Source: a bacterium (lineage in GTDB: Bacteria > Caldisericota > Caldisericia > B22-G15). From it: DNA of 33,989 bases. The position numbers and the translations under genes are program-made. The notes below the pieces were generated by a model, which was given only the letters and a program-made list of their open reading frames with translations, was not told the DNA's origin and made no database searches. Shown here one piece after another: positions 27,677-33,989 of the stretch (the first letter of the stretch is position 1; every line of letters starts with the position of its first letter). The stretch is from the NCBI GenBank assembly GCA_012517755.1, contig JAAYUH010000044.1:1-33989 (forward strand), read 5' to 3'.

Positions 27677-28660
27677 ATGCCTGCAAATTTACCGCCACAA
27701 TTTTATGAATTAGAAAAAGAGTATAGAGAGAAAAAAGACATTGAAGAAAAAATTGAGATTTTAAAAAAAATGTATGCTGTTATGCCTAAGCATAAAGGTA
27801 CAGATAAGTTACAGGCAGATATTAAAGCAAAAATATCAAAATTAAAAGAAGAGTTAGATTATCAGAAAAAAAATAAAGGGAAAAGAAGCTCTTTTTATAT
27901 TGAGAAAGAAGGGGCTGGACAAATTACAATTGTTGGTCCAACAAACAGTGGGAAATCAACTCTATTTGTTTCATTATCAAACGCCTTTTCCGATGTTGCT
28001 CCATATCCTTATACTACAATAAATCCTATTGTTGGTATGGCAAATTATGAAGATATTAAATTCCAATTGATAGATTTACCACCTTTAACAAAAGAGGTTG
28101 ATTTTACAATTATTGATATAATAAGAAACTGCGATTTGATTTTAATTGTTCTCTCTTTTGATATAGATTATATTAATGAATTCAACAATATAATATCAAT
28201 ATTAAATGAGAAGGGAATAAATGTTCTTGGAGAGGGAGTAAGCGATGAATCAATCTTTGGACCATTAAATAAAAGAGGAGTTATTTTTGTTAATAAATCA
28301 GATTTAGTTGATGAAAAAAATATTAAAAATTATATAAATAATTTAAAAACAAATATACCTATTGTTTATGGCTCTTCATTATTAAATTATAATTTGGATA
28401 AGCTTTTAAATAAAATTTTTGAGGGTTTGAATATAATAAGAGTTTATACAAAGGAACCTGGAAAACCACCAGATATGAAAGATCCATTGATTTTAAAAAA
28501 AGGTTCTAATGTTATTGATGCAGCAACAAAACTTCATAAAGAGATTGGAAAAAATTTAAAATTTGCAAGATTATGGGGCTCAAGTAAATTTGATGGACAA
28601 AGAGTAATGAAAGATTATATATTACAGGATAAAGATATAATAGAATTTCACACAAAATGA
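27677..28660 (+). CDS. DRG/Obg-like GTPase with C-terminal TGS domain
   Basis: G1 GPTNSGKST, G3-like DLPP, G4 NKSD, C-terminal TGS-like VYTKEPGKPPDMKDPLILKKGSNVIDAATKLHKEI. Confidence 0.88.
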   Translation: MPANLPPQFYELEKEYREKKDIEEKIEILKKMYAVMPKHKGTDKLQADIKAKISKLKEELDYQKKNKGKRSSFYIEKEGAGQITIVGPTNSGKSTLFVSLSNAFSDVAPYPYTTINPIVGMANYEDIKFQLIDLPPLTKEVDFTIIDIIRNCDLILIVLSFDIDYINEFNNIISILNEKGINVLGEGVSDESIFGPLNKRGVIFVNKSDLVDEKNIKNYINNLKTNIPIVYGSSLLNYNLDKLLNKIFEGLNIIRVYTKEPGKPPDMKDPLILKKGSNVIDAATKLHKEIGKNLKFARLWGSSKFDGQRVMKDYILQDKDIIEFHTK

Positions 28661-29526
28661 AGAGAACAAAATTTTCTATCTTTCTGATTATATTATTTCT
28701 AATATTTTTATTTTTTATGAATGTAAATTTTATAAAATTTATAAAAATTTATTATGTTCAATTGATAATTTTTTTTATTCTATTTTTAGTTCTTATAGTT
28801 TTCTTTAAAATAAAACCATTTACATCATTCCTAATAATATTTCTCATCTCCTCTTTTTATTTTTATATCTATCCTAATTTCATTCAAAATAATTTTATTA
28901 ATTTTTCTGAAACATTTTTTGTACAAGAAAAAGAAAATATTAATAAAATAAATTTAGATATTTCTTTAAGTTCTGGAAATTTGAAAATAGATAGTGATAC
29001 AGATAAAGAAAAATTAATTTTTGATTACAACTCAAAATATAAAATATTCATATCATCTAATGTAAAAAACGATATTTTAAATTATGAAATATTTGAGAAT
29101 CCTATTTTTAATAGAGTTGATTTATCTGATTCTGAATGGAGTTTAAAAATAAATAAAGATATAATTACAAATCTAAATATTAAAACAGATTGTATTAATG
29201 GTTATTTTGATTTAAAAAATTTAAAAATTGGAAAATTAGATCTTATTGCAAAATCAAGTAGAATAGAGTTATATCTTCCTGAAAAAGAGGGAACTTCATT
29301 TTTTAATATTAAATTTGAACCATCTACAATAGATGTTTATATACCTAAAAATTTTTATATTGAAGTTGATTCAAAACTAACTCAATCTGTAACAAATATA
29401 TTAGAAGTTGGATTTAAAGAAAAAGAAAAAAATGTTTATTATCTTGATAGTGGAGATAAAGGTAAAATATATATAAAACTATCTGGAAAAAATTTAAATA
29501 TAAGATTCAATTTCATTCAAGATTAA
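28657..29526 (+). CDS. Membrane protein with N-terminal TM helices and beta-rich C-terminal domain (DUF4097/toastrack-like)
   Basis: Three hydrophobic N-terminal segments, then DISLSSGNLKIDSDT... LDLIAKSSRIELYLPEKEG pattern. Confidence 0.55.
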   Translation: MKRTKFSIFLIILFLIFLFFMNVNFIKFIKIYYVQLIIFFILFLVLIVFFKIKPFTSFLIIFLISSFYFYIYPNFIQNNFINFSETFFVQEKENINKINLDISLSSGNLKIDSDTDKEKLIFDYNSKYKIFISSNVKNDILNYEIFENPIFNRVDLSDSEWSLKINKDIITNLNIKTDCINGYFDLKNLKIGKLDLIAKSSRIELYLPEKEGTSFFNIKFEPSTIDVYIPKNFYIEVDSKLTQSVTNILEVGFKEKEKNVYYLDSGDKGKIYIKLSGKNLNIRFNFIQD

Positions 29527-29569
29527 TTTTTGCATCTCGATTAATGACATTTGTTCTATAATTTAAATT

Positions 29570-30799
29570 ATGAAAAAGATAAAATTTTTCAAATGTGTTT
29601 TATGCGGAAGAGAATTTGAAGAAGATGAAATAACTTATACCTGTCCATATTGTGGTCAAGATGGAATACTCCAAACATACCTTGATTATGAAAATATAAA
29701 ATTCTGTAAAGATGTTTTATTAGAAAGAGAACACACTATTTTAAGATATTTTGAACTTTTGCCTGTTGATAATTTAAATGGATTTCCTCCATTGAATGTT
29801 GGCTATACCCCAATCTATAAACCTGAAAGATTGTCTAAATATTTAAATTTAAAAAATCTTTATATAAAAGATGATGGTAGAAATCCAACTGCATCTTTTA
29901 AAGATAGAGCATCAGCTCTTGTTATTAAAAAAGCGGTCGATAAAGGTTTTGACACTATTACAACAGCATCTACAGGAAATGCAGCCTCATCACTTTCAGG
30001 ATTAGCAGCAAGTATGGGTTTAATAACATATATTTTTGTTCCTGAAAAAGCTCCAAAAGCAAAAATAGCACAACTTCTAAATTTTGGTTCAAATGTATTT
30101 GCAATAAAAGGGACATATGATGAGGCTTTTGATCTTTGTATTAAATCAAGCGAAAAATATGGTTGGTACAATAGAAACACTGCATACAATCCATATACAA
30201 TTGAAGGTAAAAAAACAGTCTCTTTTGAAATATGGGAACAACTCAATTTTTCTGTTCCAGATAAAATTTTTGTCTCTGTAGGAGATGGTGTTATCTATAG
30301 TGGAGTATATAAAGGTTTTTATGATCTTTACTCAATGAAATTAATTGATAAAATTCCACAGGTTATAGGTGTTCAAGCAGAAGGTTCATCACCAATAGTT
30401 AAGGCTTTCTTAGAAAAAAAGGAGAGAGTAACTCCAATAGAAAATCCTCAAACAATTGCTGATTCAATTTCAGTAGGTTATCCGAGAAATGGAACAATGG
30501 CTTTACAATTTGCAAAAAAATATAATGGGGATTTCATTTCTGTTTCAGACAGAGAAATAGTTGAATCAATACCTATTCTTGGAAAATTAACAGGAGTTTT
30601 TGGTGAACCAGCAGGTGTTGCTTCGCTATCAGGTTTAATAAAAATGGTACACAAAGGAAAAATAAAAGAAGATGAAAAAATCGTTGTTCTAATAACTGGA
30701 AATGGTTTAAAAGATATAGAATCAGCAATAAAAGCAGTAGGTGAACCATATTATATAGATAATGATATTAATGATGTAAAGAAATATGTGATAAAATAA
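29570..30799 (+). CDS. thrC: Threonine synthase
   Basis: N-terminal zinc ribbon CVLCGREF...CPYCGQ, PLP Lys in NPTASFKDRASALV, STGNAASSLSGLAA, FGEPAGVASLSGL. Confidence 0.93.
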   Translation: MKKIKFFKCVLCGREFEEDEITYTCPYCGQDGILQTYLDYENIKFCKDVLLEREHTILRYFELLPVDNLNGFPPLNVGYTPIYKPERLSKYLNLKNLYIKDDGRNPTASFKDRASALVIKKAVDKGFDTITTASTGNAASSLSGLAASMGLITYIFVPEKAPKAKIAQLLNFGSNVFAIKGTYDEAFDLCIKSSEKYGWYNRNTAYNPYTIEGKKTVSFEIWEQLNFSVPDKIFVSVGDGVIYSGVYKGFYDLYSMKLIDKIPQVIGVQAEGSSPIVKAFLEKKERVTPIENPQTIADSISVGYPRNGTMALQFAKKYNGDFISVSDREIVESIPILGKLTGVFGEPAGVASLSGLIKMVHKGKIKEDEKIVVLITGNGLKDIESAIKAVGEPYYIDNDINDVKKYVIK

Positions 30800-30816
30800 A
30801 AAAAAGGAGGTGCAAT

Positions 30817-31233
30817 ATGGCAGAAACATTTTGGGATAAAGTGAAAAAAGGGTTTCAGGTTAGTGCAGAAAAAACAAAGGAATTTGCAGCAATTGCAAAT
30901 TTAAAAGGTTCAATTTTTACTCTTGATAACAAGAAAGGTGGTAAGTTTAAAGATTTAGGTCTAAAAGTTTATTCTCTTTATAAAGAAGGAAATTCTCCAG
31001 AAGATATTTTTAAAGAGGTTAATAATATTCTTGAAGAGATAAAAAATATTGAAAATGAAATTAAACAGAAAGAGGAAGAAATAGAAAAGATAAGAAGTGA
31101 ATCAAATATAAAAGAAGAAGAGGTTAAAGAGATTGAAGTTGAAGTAAAAAAAGAGGTTAAAAAAGAAGAGACTGAAATTGAAGTAAAAAGGGAGGCTGAA
31201 GAAGCAGAAAATAGTAAGAAGAAGAAAAGGTAA
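30817..31233 (+). CDS. Hypothetical protein with charged coiled-coil C-terminus
   Basis: Good SD (AAAGGAGGT), ORF in operon; C-terminus rich in E/K/V. Confidence 0.7.
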   Translation: MAETFWDKVKKGFQVSAEKTKEFAAIANLKGSIFTLDNKKGGKFKDLGLKVYSLYKEGNSPEDIFKEVNNILEEIKNIENEIKQKEEEIEKIRSESNIKEEEVKEIEVEVKKEVKKEETEIEVKREAEEAENSKKKKR

Positions 31234-31241
31234 TAATAAAC

Positions 31242-32315
31242 ATGGATAATATAACTAAAAATTTTATTGAACTCTGTAAGATACCCTCTCCTTCAGGAAA
31301 TGAAGAAAAGGTACGAGAAAAAATAATTGATATGTATAGTGATCTTGGAAAATGGAAAGTAGATTCTATTGGAAATATGTATCTTTCTATAGGAGAAGGT
31401 GAAAAATCTCTTCTTTTGAATGCTCATATTGATACAGTCCCTGTTGATTCAGACAAAATAAATGTGATATTAGATAACAATATAATTAGAAGTGATGGAA
31501 AAACAATACTTGGTGCAGATGATAAATCTGGTGTTGTTGCAATACTTGAAGGAGTAAGAAAAAAGAAAAATGAAATAAAAGGTAGATTAGATGTTATTTT
31601 AACTGTCCAAGAGGAAACTGGTTTAAATGGAGCAAAAAATGTTAATACCTCATCAATAAAAGCAAAAGAGGGTTATGTTTTTGATTTGCATAACCCTCCT
31701 GGAGATATTGTAAATATTTCACCTTATCATAATACTTTTAAATTTTTTATCTATGGTAAAGCAGCGCATGCAGGAGTTGAACCAGAAAAAGGTATCAATG
31801 CAATTTTCTTATCATCAAAAGCAATAAGTAAATTAAAAATAGGAAGAATAGATGATGAATCAACTTCAAATGTAGGATTTATTAAAGGAGGTTCTGCCAC
31901 TAATGTTGTACCAGATTTTGTAGAGATTTGGGCTGAAGCAAGAAGTAGAGACGAAGAAAAATTAATTAAGATAAGTGACGAAATCATTGATACATTTATA
32001 AAAGAGGTTGAAGATGGTAGTGGAAAAATAGAATATAAATTAAATAGGGAATATAATGGATACAAATTTGATGAGGATGATAAACTCATAAAAATAATAA
32101 AAAAAGTTTTTGATTCATTAAATATTAAACCAAATATAATTTCTACAATGGGTGGTTCTGATTCTAATGTATTTAATGAAAAGGGAATTAAAACAATTGT
32201 CTTATCTACTGGAATGAACAATGTTCATACAAAAGAGGAATATATAAAAGTTGAAGATCTTCTTACTTCAGTAAAAGTTGTAGAAAAGATAATAGATTTA
32301 TATTTCGAAAATTAA
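31242..32315 (+). CDS. M20 family metallopeptidase (peptidase T-like)
   Basis: LNAHIDTVP, LGADDKSGVVAILEG, VQEETGLNGAK, KAAHAGVEPEKGINA. Confidence 0.92.
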   Translation: MDNITKNFIELCKIPSPSGNEEKVREKIIDMYSDLGKWKVDSIGNMYLSIGEGEKSLLLNAHIDTVPVDSDKINVILDNNIIRSDGKTILGADDKSGVVAILEGVRKKKNEIKGRLDVILTVQEETGLNGAKNVNTSSIKAKEGYVFDLHNPPGDIVNISPYHNTFKFFIYGKAAHAGVEPEKGINAIFLSSKAISKLKIGRIDDESTSNVGFIKGGSATNVVPDFVEIWAEARSRDEEKLIKISDEIIDTFIKEVEDGSGKIEYKLNREYNGYKFDEDDKLIKIIKKVFDSLNIKPNIISTMGGSDSNVFNEKGIKTIVLSTGMNNVHTKEEYIKVEDLLTSVKVVEKIIDLYFEN

Positions 32316-32845
32316 TGGAAAAAAAAATCTCTGAAGAAGTTGTTTTCAAAGGGAGTCTTCTTAAAGTTATTTTAAGAAAAGTTATAGTAAATGATAATAG
32401 AGAAACTTATAGAGAGATCGTTTATCATCCAGGTGCTGTTGGAATAATTTCTTTAACAAAAGAAAATAAATTAATTCTTGTTAAACAATACAGGTCGCCC
32501 TTTGAAGATTATTTAATTGAAATACCTGCAGGAAAACTAAAAGAAAATGAAAATCCATTAGAATGTGCAAAAAGAGAACTTCTTGAGGAGACGGGTTTTT
32601 CAGGAGAAATGGAAAAAATTGGAATCTATTCAACCTCTCCTGGATTTTCAAATGAACTGATATATATTTTTTTATGTAAGAATGCAGAATATGAAACAGA
32701 TAGATATAAAAAAATAGGAGAAATTGAAAATTTGATATTTCTTAACATTGACGAAGCAAATAAACTACTTTTAACTGGAGAAATAAAAGATTTAAAAACA
32801 GCATTCTCTATAATTTATATAAATGAAAAATTTAAATCTTTTTGA
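32315..32845 (+). CDS. NUDIX hydrolase, ADP-ribose pyrophosphatase-like
   Basis: Nudix box GKLKENENPLECAKRELLEETGF. Confidence 0.93.
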   Translation: MEKKISEEVVFKGSLLKVILRKVIVNDNRETYREIVYHPGAVGIISLTKENKLILVKQYRSPFEDYLIEIPAGKLKENENPLECAKRELLEETGFSGEMEKIGIYSTSPGFSNELIYIFLCKNAEYETDRYKKIGEIENLIFLNIDEANKLLLTGEIKDLKTAFSIIYINEKFKSF

Positions 32846-33740
32846 TAGTTTTTTAAGTTATATTGAACTTGAAAAAGAATATTCAAAAAATACAATATCT
32901 TCGTATAAAAATGATCTTGATGACTTCAAAGAATTTTTAACCAAAATAGATAAAGACCCTATTGAAATAGATAAAAAAGATATATTTAATTACCTTGTTT
33001 TTTTATCAAAAAAGAAACTTAAGCCAGCTTCATTAAGAAGAAAAATATCAGCATTAAGATCTTTTTATAAATTCCTTATTAGAGAAGAACTAATTGAAAA
33101 TGATCCAACGATAGATTTAACTTTACCAAAAAAAGATAAGGTTTTACCAGATGTAATTTCAGTTGAAGAGATAGAAAAGTTGATAAATATAATTCCTGAA
33201 AAAGGATTTAAAGGAAAAAGAGACAAGGCATTAATTGAACTGTTATATAGTTCAGGATTAAGGGTCTCAGAAATCATAAATTTAAAAATAAATGAGATTG
33301 ATTTGAAAAATGGATATCTAAAATGTTTTGGAAAAGGCAGCAAAGAAAGAATTGTACCTTTTGGTTCTTTTGCTAAAGATCTTTTAATAGAATACATTGA
33401 AGAAAGAGATAAAAATAATATAAATAGCGATTTGTTGTTTGTCACAAAAAAAGGAAAAAAAATAGTTAGACAAGAGATAAATAATATATTAAATAGATAT
33501 GCAAAAAAATCAAAATTAAAGAAAAAGATTCATCCGCATATGTTGAGACATTCATTTGCAACTCACCTTCTTGAGAGAGGCGCTGATTTAAGAAGTGTTC
33601 AGGAACTTTTAGGACATGTTGATATCTCAACAACTCAAATATATACACATTTAACAAAAGAACATTTAAGAGAAGTTTATATGAATTCACATCCTTTATG
33701 GAGGAAAAATGATAAAAAGAGTGATACTAATAATTCTTGA
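32823..33740 (+). CDS. xerD: Tyrosine recombinase XerC/XerD
   Basis: SGLRVSEI, HPHMLRHSFATHLLERGADLRSVQELLGHVDISTTQIYTH; XerD suggested by flanking nudix and deoB. Confidence 0.88.
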   Translation: MKNLNLFDSFLSYIELEKEYSKNTISSYKNDLDDFKEFLTKIDKDPIEIDKKDIFNYLVFLSKKKLKPASLRRKISALRSFYKFLIREELIENDPTIDLTLPKKDKVLPDVISVEEIEKLINIIPEKGFKGKRDKALIELLYSSGLRVSEIINLKINEIDLKNGYLKCFGKGSKERIVPFGSFAKDLLIEYIEERDKNNINSDLLFVTKKGKKIVRQEINNILNRYAKKSKLKKKIHPHMLRHSFATHLLERGADLRSVQELLGHVDISTTQIYTHLTKEHLREVYMNSHPLWRKNDKKSDTNNS

Positions 33741-33989
33741 TGGTTTGGGAATTGGTAATGCAAAAGATGAAAAAAAATATGGTGATGAAGGAGCAAATAC
33801 TTTACTTCATACGATTGAAAAAACAGGGATTTTACTACCAAATCTAAACAAAATGGGATTAATGAATTTAATTTATAATACAAAAGATGAAACTAATGGT
33901 TTTTATGGTATTTTAGAGGAAGTAAGCCCTGGAAAAGATACAACAACAGGTCATTGGGAACTTATGGGACTTGTTCTCAAAAAACCATT
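33709..33989 (+). CDS. deoB: Phosphopentomutase, C-terminus cut by window edge
   Basis: Not in ORF track. MIKRVILIILDGLGIGNAKDEKKYGDEGANTLLHTIEK...SPGKDTTTGHWELMGL; SD GGAGG upstream; overlaps end of xerD. Confidence 0.93.
   Translation, partial: MIKRVILIILDGLGIGNAKDEKKYGDEGANTLLHTIEKTGILLPNLNKMGLMNLIYNTKDETNGFYGILEEVSPGKDTTTGHWELMGLVLKKP

Noticed and set aside
27368-27698. Minus-strand ORFs over ferredoxin and tRNA-Ser
   Set aside because: Antisense to ferredoxin and tRNA; typical tRNA-derived false ORF.
29860-30246. 128-aa minus-strand ORF over thrC
   Set aside because: Antisense to clear threonine synthase motifs.
31751-32221. 156-aa minus-strand ORF over M20 peptidase
   Set aside because: Ser/Ile/Leu-rich antisense shadow, no SD.
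32823-33740. Tyrosine recombinase as sign of an integrated element
   Set aside because: Sequence and neighbours (nudix, deoB) fit a housekeeping Xer protein; no att repeats or phage genes seen, and the tRNA-Ser is about 5 kb away with no visible repeat.
33065-33883. Minus-strand ORFs over xerD/deoB
   Set aside because: Antisense to conserved recombinase and phosphopentomutase frames.

Overview
AT-rich bacterial chromosomal window that is mostly gene-dense housekeeping DNA. I see no CRISPR array, transposon, prophage or obvious toxin/defence island. Gene layout: (1) a minus-strand run rapZ-yvcK-whiA-rpoN-gap-pgk-trxB-ftsE-ftsX, with ftsX cut by the left edge and absent from the ORF track; (2) a plus-strand unit lipoprotein / TIGR04076-like protein / fhs / divergent folD; (3) a minus-strand BMP-family nucleoside-type ABC importer with nth at its 3' end; (4) glyA plus a Roadblock/LC7 protein; (5) a nucleoside kinase-like gene, uvrC, miaA, a methionine gamma-lyase-like PLP gene and a GAF-GAF-GGDEF protein; (6) fchA-like cyclohydrolase, ferredoxin, tRNA-Ser(TGA), TGS GTPase, membrane protein, thrC, coiled-coil protein, M20 peptidase, NUDIX hydrolase, xerD, and deoB cut by the right edge. 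I do not find a clearly new multigene system. The best leads are: FolD that has lost canonical cyclohydrolase-side residues while a separate FchA-like gene is present; MiaA with a non-canonical Walker A (GPTGVKKS); UvrC that stops before the usual C-terminal (HhH)2 domain; a ferredoxin with Asp at a cluster-ligand position (CxxDxxCxxxCP); several transcription-unit starts with a -10-like box 6-7 nt before the start codon (candidate leaderless mRNAs); and rapZ-yvcK-whiA joined directly to rpoN. All calls come from reading the sequence and recalled family motifs; no searches were run.
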